DNA of 38,120 bases, taken from NCBI GenBank assembly GCA_903856295.1, contig CAIOBP010000102.1, positions 1 through 38,120 of the forward strand. Direction: 5' to 3'. Below are positions 6,928 to 13,652 of this stretch, piece after piece. How positions within the stretch are numbered: the first letter of the stretch is position 1; each line of letters starts with the position of its first letter. Origin of the DNA: an uncultured Rhodospirillales bacterium. GTDB lineage: Bacteria > Pseudomonadota > Alphaproteobacteria > Azospirillales > Azospirillaceae. The translations under genes and the position numbers were made by a program. The notes below the pieces were generated by a model. The model had not been told where the DNA came from and ran no database searches. It was given only the letters and a program-made list of their open reading frames with translations.

Positions 6928-9201
6928 TCAGCTGCATTTCGAGAAGCCGCAGTTCAGGCAGAGGTCGCAGCCCTCCTGACGAACCAGCCCCGGCTGACCA
7001 CATTTTGGGCATTGCCGGGGCTGGCGTCCGGACGGCGGCGGCGCGGCATCGCGGGCGGCGGGGGGAGGCGCGAACACCGCCGGCGGCGCCAGGAAGTCGA
7101 TGGCCAGCAGATGGCGCTCGATCACCTCGCCGATCGCCGCCAGCAGCGAGGGCACATAGCGCCCGCCGACCCAGTGGCCGCCGCGGGGATCGAACACCGC
7201 CTTCAGCTCCTCGACCACGAACGAGATGTCGCCGCCGCGCCGGAACACGGCGCTGATCATCCGGGTCAGGGCCACGGTCCAGGCGTAATGCTCCATGTTC
7301 TTGGAGTTGATGAACACCTCGAACGGCCGCCGCCGGCCATCCTGCACCGTGTCGTTGATCGTGATGTAGAGGGCATGGTCGGATTCCGGCCAGCGCACCT
7401 TGTAGGTTTCTCCGGGCAGGGTCTCGGGACGGTCGAGCGGCCGGGTCATGTAGGGCACCATGCCGCCGGGCTCGCCGCCGCCGGCCACCGCCGGCGCGCT
7501 CTCCTCCGGATGCGGGGTCAGCACGGCGCCGGTCACCGGATTGGGCCGGTAGGTGGTGCAACCCTTGCACCCGAGATCGTAGGCCCGCTGATAGACCCCG
7601 GCGAACTCCTCGAAGGGCATGTCCTCGGGACAGTTGATGGTCTTGGAAATCGAGCTGTCGATATGGCGCTGGGCTTCGGCCTGCATCACCAGATGCTCGT
7701 CGGGGGTCAGCGACCGGGCGTCGACGAAATATCCGGGCAGCGGCACCTCGGGGCCGAACATCTTGCGGAACAGACGGCAGGCCGGATCGGCCACCTCCTC
7801 CTGGCGCCGGGAGCCGTCGGGCAGCAGCACCAGCCGACTGTAGCTGTAGGCGAACACCGGCTCGATGCCCGACGAGACATTGCCGGCGAACAGCGAAATG
7901 GTACCGGTGGGGGCGATCGAGGTCAGCAGGGCGTTGCGAATGCCCGAGCGGCCGATCGCCGCCTGCACATCGGCGGGCAGGCTGCGCACCGCCGGTCCGG
8001 CCAGATACTTCTCGGCGTCGAACAGCGGAAACGGCCCCTTCTCGACCGCCAGCGCCACCGAGGCCAGATAAGCGGCCCGGCGGATCGCCCCCAGCCATTG
8101 GCCGGTCAGCGCTACCGCCCGCTCACTGCCATAGCGGACCCGGCACAGGATCAGGGCGTCGGCCAGACCGGTGACGCCGAGACCGATCCGGCGCTTGGCC
8201 TTGGCCTCCTCGGCCTGCCGGGGCAAGGGAAAGCGCGAGATATCGATGACGTTGTCGAGCGCCCGCACCGCCACCGGCACCAGCTGTTCCAACTGCTCCA
8301 GGTCCAGCCGCGCCCGCTCGGTGAAGGGCTCCAGCACCAGCGCCGCCAGATTGATCGAGCCCAGCAGGCAGGCGCCATAGGGTGGCAGCGGCTGTTCGCC
8401 GCAGGGGTTGGTGGCGCGAATCTCTTCCGCGTACCAGAGATTGTTGGCGCGGTTCACCCGGTCGATGAAGATCACCCCCGGCTCGGCATAGGCGTGGGTC
8501 GCCTGCATGATGCGCTTCCACAGCGCCCGCGCCCGCACCTCGCGCACCACCACGCCGCCGAAGCGCAGCGGCCAAGGCCGGTCCTGACGCACCGCCGTCA
8601 TGAAGTCGTCGCTGATCAGCACCGACAGGTTGAACATGCGCAGCCGTTCCGGATCGCGCTTGGCGTCGATGAAGGCCTCGATATCCGGATGGTCGCAGGC
8701 CAGGGTGGCCATCATGGCGCCGCGCCGCGCCCCCGCGCTCATCACGGTGCGGCACATGGAGTCCCAGACATCCATGAACGACAGCGGCCCCGAGGCGTCC
8801 GCGCCGACGCCATGGACCCGCGCGCCCTTGTGGCGAATGGTCGAGAAATCGAAGCCGATGCCGCCGCCCTGTTGTAGGGTCAGCGCCGCCTCGCGGACAT
8901 GGGCGAAGATGCCGCCGATGTCGTCGGGGATCGTTCCCATCACGAAACAGTTAAAAAGTGTTACCGAGCGGCCGGTGCCGGCACCGGCCAGAATGCGCCC
9001 GGCGGGCAGAAACTGGAAGCCGGTGAGCAGATTTTGGAAGCGTCCGGCCCACAAACCGGGGGCTGATTCGGGTTCCGCCAGAGCGCGGGCGACTCGACTC
9101 CAGGTGTCCTCGATGGTTTTGTCCACAGGCTCGCCGTCCGCAGTGCGGAAGCGATACTTAAGGTCCCATATCTGTTGCGAAATCGCCGATAGCGAAGACA
9201 T
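6928..9201 (-). CDS. nrdJ: Adenosylcobalamin-dependent (class II) ribonucleotide reductase NrdJ
   Basis: Reduces ribonucleotides to deoxyribonucleotides with a radical generated from adenosylcobalamin, so it works with or without oxygen. The product is 757 residues. It shows the conserved N-terminal barrel start (FNCFVMGTIPDDIGGIF), the QQGGGIGFDFS loop, the active-site NPCGEQPLPPYG near residue 263, and TGTISLFAG later. A C-terminal zinc-ribbon-like tail (residues 731-757) has CPKCG and CDLCLNCG and ends with a further Cys, as in NrdJ proteins that re-reduce the active site. The start at 9201 has GGGAGG upstream; frames reaching 9264 run through the leader. No cobalamin riboswitch is seen; the leader holds a DnaA-box sequence and an AT-rich inverted repeat. 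Confidence 0.95.
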   Translation of the reverse strand: MSSLSAISQQIWDLKYRFRTADGEPVDKTIEDTWSRVARALAEPESAPGLWAGRFQNLLTGFQFLPAGRILAGAGTGRSVTLFNCFVMGTIPDDIGGIFAHVREAALTLQQGGGIGFDFSTIRHKGARVHGVGADASGPLSFMDVWDSMCRTVMSAGARRGAMMATLACDHPDIEAFIDAKRDPERLRMFNLSVLISDDFMTAVRQDRPWPLRFGGVVVREVRARALWKRIMQATHAYAEPGVIFIDRVNRANNLWYAEEIRATNPCGEQPLPPYGACLLGSINLAALVLEPFTERARLDLEQLEQLVPVAVRALDNVIDISRFPLPRQAEEAKAKRRIGLGVTGLADALILCRVRYGSERAVALTGQWLGAIRRAAYLASVALAVEKGPFPLFDAEKYLAGPAVRSLPADVQAAIGRSGIRNALLTSIAPTGTISLFAGNVSSGIEPVFAYSYSRLVLLPDGSRRQEEVADPACRLFRKMFGPEVPLPGYFVDARSLTPDEHLVMQAEAQRHIDSSISKTINCPEDMPFEEFAGVYQRAYDLGCKGCTTYRPNPVTGAVLTPHPEESAPAVAGGGEPGGMVPYMTRPLDRPETLPGETYKVRWPESDHALYITINDTVQDGRRRPFEVFINSKNMEHYAWTVALTRMISAVFRRGGDISFVVEELKAVFDPRGGHWVGGRYVPSLLAAIGEVIERHLLAIDFLAPPAVFAPPPAARDAAPPPSGRQPRQCPKCGQPGLVRQEGCDLCLNCGFSKCS

Positions 9202-9252
9202 GACTCTTTCCTCCCGGCGAACGTTTCTTGCGACTCGGCCCGACCGCCCATT

Positions 9253-9276
9253 GAAAACAAACAACTTTTTGTTTTC
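9253..9276. promoter_or_regulatory. AT-rich inverted repeat in the nrdJ leader
   Basis: GAAAACAAA (9253-9261) and TTTGTTTTC (9268-9276) form a perfect 9-bp inverted repeat with a 6-base spacer, 52-75 bp upstream of the nrdJ ATG. It stands out from its GC-rich surroundings. It does not match the NrdR box consensus. It could be an operator or a leader hairpin. Confidence 0.45.
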
Positions 9277-9405
9277 GGCGTGTGGGCTTGCGGTGGTCCC
9301 GAAAGTGGAGGACTGGAAGATTTATCTGCCGGCCCTGCTGTCGCCAGCGGCGGCGGCGATGTCCGGGAATTGGAAACGGTCCTGGAAAACCGGCGAGTCC
9401 CGACG

Positions 9406-9427
9406 CCTCTCCACAAACTTATCCACA
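9406..9427. promoter_or_regulatory. DnaA box(es) upstream of nrdJ
   Basis: TTATCCACA at 9419-9427 is a perfect match to the DnaA 9-mer consensus. A weaker 9-mer, CTCTCCACA at 9406-9414 (two mismatches), lies 13 bp away in the same orientation. Both are in the 282-bp gap upstream of nrdJ, about 205-225 bp before its ATG. DnaA is known to control nrdAB in E. coli, so coupling of dNTP supply to replication initiation is plausible here. Confidence 0.45.
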
Positions 9428-9483
9428 GATTTGCCACCAAATTCCAGCAGCAGAATACTTCTTAAAAAATCCTTGACGCCGAT

Positions 9484-10260
9484 TTACTGGGAGTCCGTTT
9501 CAGCGGCTTCCTGGGATGGTCCGGCCGGGCGCCGGGTCGCCGGTCCGCCGGCCGCGACCACCAGCCGGTCGGTGGCGGCCTCGAGCCGGGTTTCCAGCTC
9601 GATCATCGCCTCGAAGCGCTGAAGGCCGGGCTGAATCGGCGGGAGGAACTCGACCACGATGGTTCCCGGCTTTTTGAAGAAGGCCCGGCGCGGCCAGTAC
9701 AGTCCGGAATTGAGCGCCATCGGCACGATCGGCAGGTGCAGCTGCTCGTACAGCACGCCGACGCCGATGCGGTAATTGTGATAAACGCCGGGCGCGGTGC
9801 GGGTGCCCTGGGGGAAGATCACGATCGGCCGCCCCTTGGCCATCACCTTGCGCGCCCCTTCGAGCAGCGAGTTGACCGCCCGGCCACGGGCGCCGCGATC
9901 GACCGGAATCATCTCGGTCTTGCGGGCGAACAGCCCCCACACGGGAATCTTGGTCAGTTCGGTCTTCAGCACCACCGCCGGATCGTTCAGCAGCAGGTGC
10001 AGCTTCATGGTCTCCCAGGCCGACTGGTGCTTGGCCGCGACCAGGAACGAGCCGCCGGCCGGCAGGTGCGGCAATCCCCGCACCTCGTAGCGCAGCCCGA
10101 GCACGACGCGCTCCAGGAACGCGACCGTGCCCAGGTACCAGCGCACCACCGCCATCATCGACGGCCGCGGCAACAGGGCGACCCAGGCGGCGGCGATGCA
10201 CAGAAACGCCGTCCAGCCGAAGAAGGCGATATTGAACAACAGGGAGCGCAGGAAAATCAT
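9484..10260 (-). CDS. plsC: 1-acyl-sn-glycerol-3-phosphate acyltransferase (PlsC family)
   Basis: Membrane-associated enzyme that acylates lysophosphatidic acid in phospholipid synthesis, or a related lysophospholipid acyltransferase. The protein has 258 residues with an N-terminal hydrophobic segment (about residues 3-30). The catalytic block is AAKHQSAWET, giving H-x4-E where the family classically has H-x4-D. Block III is FPQGTR instead of FPEGTR, and the downstream block 'PIVPMALNSG' is present. Similar HQS-W-E variants exist in proteobacterial PlsC proteins, so I regard it as active. Its ATG overlaps the stop of the DUF218 gene by ATGA, which places it last in the ftsE-ftsX-DUF218-plsC unit. 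The C-terminal 25 residues are variable. Confidence 0.9.
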   Translation of the reverse strand: MIFLRSLLFNIAFFGWTAFLCIAAAWVALLPRPSMMAVVRWYLGTVAFLERVVLGLRYEVRGLPHLPAGGSFLVAAKHQSAWETMKLHLLLNDPAVVLKTELTKIPVWGLFARKTEMIPVDRGARGRAVNSLLEGARKVMAKGRPIVIFPQGTRTAPGVYHNYRIGVGVLYEQLHLPIVPMALNSGLYWPRRAFFKKPGTIVVEFLPPIQPGLQRFEAMIELETRLEAATDRLVVAAGGPATRRPAGPSQEAAETDSQ

Positions 10261-10880
10261 TTGGACTCGAGGGGCTCGAGGAGAGAGACCGCGGCGGCGC
10301 GGCCGAGAGCTATCAGATACTTGTTGTATTCGGTCACAATCAAGCCTGTCGTGCGTCGCCACAACCACCATTCGGACACTTTCACGGTGGCGGGGATGAC
10401 CGGGTGCGGCACGATCTCGGCGTCGGGAAGCGCCATGCGGAACTCCAGGAGACTGCGCCGCAAGTGATAATTGGCGGTAACCAGCCGCAGGGAGGTGAAA
10501 TGCTCGGTGCGCATCCAGGCGGCGGTTTCGGCGGCGTTGCCGATGGTGCTGTCGGCGGCGTAGCCCAGCACGATGCAGCAGTCGGCCTCGGCCGGCTTCT
10601 GGTGGGTCACCCGCAGCAGCTCGTTCTTGTCGACGCTGTGATTGACCCCGGAGACCAGCAGTTTGCGGGCCTTGCCCGCCGCCAGCAGCTCCAGCCCGGC
10701 CGCGAGGCGTTCGCTGCCGCCGGTCAGCACCACGATGGCGTCGGTCAGGCGCTCGGCCACGGGGCTGCCGGCCGCCGGAGACTCGAGGGGAATGGTCGCG
10801 GCGAACCAGACCAGCCCGCCCAGCCAGGCCACGGCCAGCCACCCCACGAGCCGGAGCACCCGGAAGAACCGCCTGATCAT
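10257..10880 (-). CDS. YdcF-like DUF218 envelope protein
   Basis: A 207-residue DUF218 protein (YdcF/ElyC/SanA family), members of which are tied to envelope and peptidoglycan homeostasis. There is one N-terminal membrane helix (about residues 8-30), then the DUF218 fold with the opening DAIVVLTGGSERL, the 'RKLLVSG' strand, the GNAAETAAW helix and the 'VTANYHLRRS' motif. It probably faces the periplasm. The ATG overlaps the ftsX stop (ATGA) and its own stop overlaps the plsC start, so it is translated as part of the ftsEX message. Placement between ftsX and plsC is common in alphaproteobacteria and supports an envelope role. The biochemical activity is unknown. Confidence 0.88.
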   Translation of the reverse strand: MIRRFFRVLRLVGWLAVAWLGGLVWFAATIPLESPAAGSPVAERLTDAIVVLTGGSERLAAGLELLAAGKARKLLVSGVNHSVDKNELLRVTHQKPAEADCCIVLGYAADSTIGNAAETAAWMRTEHFTSLRLVTANYHLRRSLLEFRMALPDAEIVPHPVIPATVKVSEWWLWRRTTGLIVTEYNKYLIALGRAAAVSLLEPLESK

Positions 10881-11761
10881 GGCATTCGCGTCAGCACGCG
10901 CAGCACGGTCCAGCGCGCCGTGACCAGCGCCAGCGCCGCCGCCACCAGCGGCACCGCGAGCAGCGCCAGCCATTCGCGCACCCCGAGGGTCATGTCGGGC
11001 ATCAGGCCGAGCGGCGTGTCTCCGGCGGCCAGCCGCAGGGCCAGCAGGGTCGCCAGCCCCAGACCGAGCCCGACCGCGCCGCCGCGCAGGGCCAGCCCGG
11101 CGACATGGGTCTGGAACTGCCGGGCGACGTAGGAGTCGGTGGCGCCCATGATGTGCAGCAGTTCGACCACCGGCGAGTGAATGGCAAGACCGGTGCGGAC
11201 CGCGAACACCACCGAGACCACCGCGGCGCCGCCGACCAGCAGCACCACCGCCAGCGCCACCATCTGCGCGGTGTGGGCAAGGATGCGCAAATCGGCGAGC
11301 CAGGCGGCGTGGTTGTCGAGCCGGGCGCCGGGCACCGCGCCGGCCAGCCGCTCGGCCAGCGCCGGGGCATCCAGGCTGTCGCCGGCTCCGACCTCGACAT
11401 CGATCAGCGCCGGCAGCGGCAGATCGTCGAGCAGGGCGTTGCCCAGCCACGGCTCGAGCAGCTTGTGGGCGCTGGCGGAGCCGACCGGCTCGGCGCGCAC
11501 CACACCGGGGGTGGAGCGCAGCAGCGCCAGCGTCACCTCGGTGCGCTGGGCCAGCGGTGGCACGCTCTGGTCGGGCATCGGCGCGATCTGGACGGTGAGG
11601 CGGCCGGTCAGGCCGTTTTCCCAGCGTCCGGCCATGCCGGCCAGCACCATCGATCCGGCCAGGGCGATGAAGGCCAGATAAATCATCACCGCCATGATCC
11701 AGACCAGGAAGCGTCCGGTCTGGTCCTCGGCCAGCGGCAGATCGAGACGCTGCCGGATCAT
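10877..11761 (-). CDS. ftsX: Cell division protein FtsX
   Basis: Inner-membrane partner of FtsE. In studied bacteria FtsEX signals across the membrane to activate peptidoglycan hydrolases at the septum. The 294-residue protein has the FtsX layout: a cytoplasmic N-terminus, TM1 (about 21-43), a periplasmic domain (about 50-170), then three more helices (around 'VALAVVLLVGGAAVVSVVF', 'GLGLGLATLLALRL' and 'ALLAVPLVAAALALV'). The cytoplasmic stretch 'HSPVVELLHIMGATDSYVARQFQ' is the most conserved FtsX segment. The ATG overlaps the ftsE stop by ATGA. The neighbouring FtsE lacks its Walker B aspartate, so whether this FtsX is driven by normal ATP hydrolysis is open. Confidence 0.93.
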   Translation of the reverse strand: MIRQRLDLPLAEDQTGRFLVWIMAVMIYLAFIALAGSMVLAGMAGRWENGLTGRLTVQIAPMPDQSVPPLAQRTEVTLALLRSTPGVVRAEPVGSASAHKLLEPWLGNALLDDLPLPALIDVEVGAGDSLDAPALAERLAGAVPGARLDNHAAWLADLRILAHTAQMVALAVVLLVGGAAVVSVVFAVRTGLAIHSPVVELLHIMGATDSYVARQFQTHVAGLALRGGAVGLGLGLATLLALRLAAGDTPLGLMPDMTLGVREWLALLAVPLVAAALALVTARWTVLRVLTRMP

Positions 11762-12513
11762 GACAGCCAGCTCCCGATGGCCGGATGACTGGCGGCCAGC
11801 CCGGCGGGTAGCACCGGCGCCGTGGGCATGGCCACCGGCGCCATCGGCGTTCCCGCCGCCACCACCGTCAGGCTGCCGCGCTCCAGATGCAGGCGCGGAT
11901 GCTCGAAGCGGGCGATCAGCCCCTCATTGTGGGTGGCGATCACCACCGTGGTCCCGAGCTTGTTCAGCTCCTCGAACAGATAGAGCAGGCGCATGCCGAT
12001 GCTGTCGTCGACATTGCCGGTGGGCTCGGCGGCGAGCAGCAGCCGGGGCCGGGCGATCACCGAGCGGGCGATGGCCACCCGCTGCTGCTGACCGCCCGAG
12101 AGCGTCGGTGGTTTGGCGTCGAGGGCGTCGCCGAGCCCGACCCAGTGCAGCAGCTCGACCACGTGCTCGCGGATTTCCGCCTCGCCGACCCCGGCCATGC
12201 GCAGGGGCAGCGCCACATTGTCGAGGGCGGACAGGTGGTCGAGCAGCCGGAAGTTTTGGAAGACCACGCCGATCTGGCGGCGCAGGGCCGGAAAGTCGGC
12301 GCGCTTGAGGTCGGCGACATCGTGACCGAAGACGGTGATGGTGCCCCGCGACGGCCGCAGCCCGAGATACATCAGGCGCAGCAGCGACGATTTGCCGGCA
12401 CCGCTGGCCCCGGTCAGAAAATGGAACGAGCCCGGCTCCAGGGTGAGGTTGACATCCCGCAGAGCCTCCGGGCCGGAACCGTAGCGCACTCCGATGTTTT
12501 CGAAGCGTATCAC
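11758..12513 (-). CDS. ftsE: Cell division ATP-binding protein FtsE with altered Walker B
   Basis: Cytoplasmic ABC ATPase that pairs with FtsX at the division site. In its 251 residues Walker A is intact (GASGAGKSS, 35-43), as are the Q-loop (VFQNFRLLD), signature LSGGQQQR (138-145), the catalytic Glu (E163) and the H-loop His (ATHNEG). However, Walker B reads LLLAAEPTGN: the magnesium-binding Asp is Ala162, encoded GCC on the minus strand at 12028-12030. Almost all FtsE proteins have LLADEPTGN. A single base change would explain it. The C-terminal 30 residues form a Pro/Ala-rich tail beyond the usual end. It is first in the ftsE-ftsX-DUF218-plsC unit and divergent from the zinc-ribbon gene at 12621. 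The identity is certain; its ATPase competence is not. Confidence 0.93.
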   Translation of the reverse strand: MIRFENIGVRYGSGPEALRDVNLTLEPGSFHFLTGASGAGKSSLLRLMYLGLRPSRGTITVFGHDVADLKRADFPALRRQIGVVFQNFRLLDHLSALDNVALPLRMAGVGEAEIREHVVELLHWVGLGDALDAKPPTLSGGQQQRVAIARSVIARPRLLLAAEPTGNVDDSIGMRLLYLFEELNKLGTTVVIATHNEGLIARFEHPRLHLERGSLTVVAAGTPMAPVAMPTAPVLPAGLAASHPAIGSWLS

Positions 12514-12620
12514 CGCCCGAACCCCGCCTTGCTTATTGCACGCCGCTTCTTATAAGGTCATTCCTATCGGAAAGACCGAGAGATTCGCCAGAGATTTCCG
12601 CCCGCGACGATTCCCCACCG

Positions 12621-13475
12621 ATGATCCTTGCCTGCCCATCCTGCTCGGCTCGTTTCAAACTCCCGGACATGGTGCTCGGGGGTAAGCCGAGAAAGGTGAA
12701 GTGTTCCCGGTGCGCGTACCTCTGGGAGGCCCGGGCGGAGGACGCCCTGCCGGAGCCGAAGCCCGTCCGCAAGCCGGCCGGCAAGCCCGGAGCGAAACCC
12801 GAGGCGAAGAAGCCGGTCAAGAAGAAAAAGAAGGCCGAGCCCGCCTATGAGGAGCCGGCGCCCGAGCCGCTGGAACGCTTTCCCGGCATGGCCGGCTTCG
12901 ACTTCGACGAGCCGCCGACCATGGAGCATCCCGAGCCATCGTCCTTCGGCGACGACGCCTGGATGAACGCCTCCAGCCACGGCGTCGATTTCGGTTCGTT
13001 CGACGGCGAGGAAAGCCGGGGCAAGCAGGGGCTGGGCGCGAAAATCCGCGGCCTTGGCCGCTGGATCGGCTTTTTCGTCAGCATCGCCGGGCTGGTGGTG
13101 TTTTTGCTCGGCTCGCGCAACCAGCTCGTCGAGCTGTGGCCGGCGGCGGCGCGGCTCTACGATGTCGTCGGTATGCCGGCCGAGCTGCCGGGGGCGGGCC
13201 TGTTGCTGCAAAACTACAAATCGGAGCTGCGGGTCGACAACGGCGTCACCCTGCTGGCGCTCGAAGGCCAGATCGCCAATATCTCGACCGCCGAACGGGC
13301 GGTGCCGGTGCTGATGGCAACCTCGAAGGGTCCCGACGGCAAGCCGGTCAAGAGCTGGCGGGTGGCGGTGACCCCGAACCATCTGGCGCCGGGGGCGATC
13401 GCCATCTTCCGTTCGAGCGAGCGCGATCCCGGCGCCATCTCGACCATCGACCTGAATTTCACCAACGGGCCATAG
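12621..13475 (+). CDS. Zinc-ribbon (MJ0042-type) membrane protein
   Basis: A 284-residue protein with an N-terminal zinc-ribbon of the MJ0042 family: CPSC at residues 5-8 and CSRC about 20 residues later, ending CAYLW. A Lys/Pro/Ala-rich linker follows (about 45-75, with a KKPVKKKKK run), then an acidic region (75-130). One transmembrane helix is near residues 146-167 (WIGFFVSIAGLVVFLLG). The C-terminal domain (about 190-284), probably periplasmic, resembles DUF3426: it has a 'GQIANIS' strand and ends near 'STIDLNFTNGP'. It diverges from ftsE across a 107-bp gap, an arrangement seen in other alphaproteobacteria. The role is unknown; a structural or regulatory envelope function is possible. 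Confidence 0.85.
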   Translation: MILACPSCSARFKLPDMVLGGKPRKVKCSRCAYLWEARAEDALPEPKPVRKPAGKPGAKPEAKKPVKKKKKAEPAYEEPAPEPLERFPGMAGFDFDEPPTMEHPEPSSFGDDAWMNASSHGVDFGSFDGEESRGKQGLGAKIRGLGRWIGFFVSIAGLVVFLLGSRNQLVELWPAAARLYDVVGMPAELPGAGLLLQNYKSELRVDNGVTLLALEGQIANISTAERAVPVLMATSKGPDGKPVKSWRVAVTPNHLAPGAIAIFRSSERDPGAISTIDLNFTNGP

Positions 13476-13496
13476 GCGACGCTCGGAAATCGTCCG

Positions 13497-13552
13497 GGTT
13501 TCCAAAGGCCCCCGGCCTTTGGTGGGGTCGAGGGGCGAAGCCCCCGAACCTC
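13497..13552 (+). repeat. Modular palindromic intergenic repeat, copy 2 (short)
   Basis: Starts GGTTTCC as in the other copies. Stem CCAAAGGCC (13502-13510) / GGCCTTTGG (13514-13522) has loop CCC. A second stem GGGGC (13532-13536) / GCCCC (13540-13544) has loop GAA. The later modules are missing, so this is a shortened copy. It sits between the convergent zinc-ribbon and DUF4175 genes, a fitting site for a bidirectional terminator. Confidence 0.8.
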
Positions 13553-13589
13553 CCGCAGGATGTGTTTTCAGAGCGGATCGACGCCCGAA

Positions 13590-13652
13590 ACCGATGCCGC
13601 AGGCGCTAAAACCGGTGCCGCAGGCGCTAAAACTGGTGCAGCAGGCGCTCGA
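13590..13652. repeat. Three 21-bp tandem repeats across the end of the DUF4175 gene
   Basis: Units at 13590-13610, 13611-13631 and 13632-13652 share ACCGGTGCCGCAGGCGCTAAA with few changes. The third unit encodes the last residues of the DUF4175 protein and the TAG at 13627-13629 lies at the junction. The two outer units are therefore extra copies of the gene end lying downstream of the stop. This looks like local slippage; copy number may vary between strains. Confidence 0.7.

Noticed and set aside
9202-9483. Possible cobalamin riboswitch or NrdR box for nrdJ
   Set aside because: No GCCACTG core, B12 box or ACACWATATATWGTGT-type sequence is visible in the upstream gap.
9484-9740. PlsC with H-x4-E and FPQGTR as an inactive acyltransferase
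   Set aside because: HQS-W-E variants are common among proteobacterial PlsC homologues and the other motifs are present, so loss of activity is not supported.
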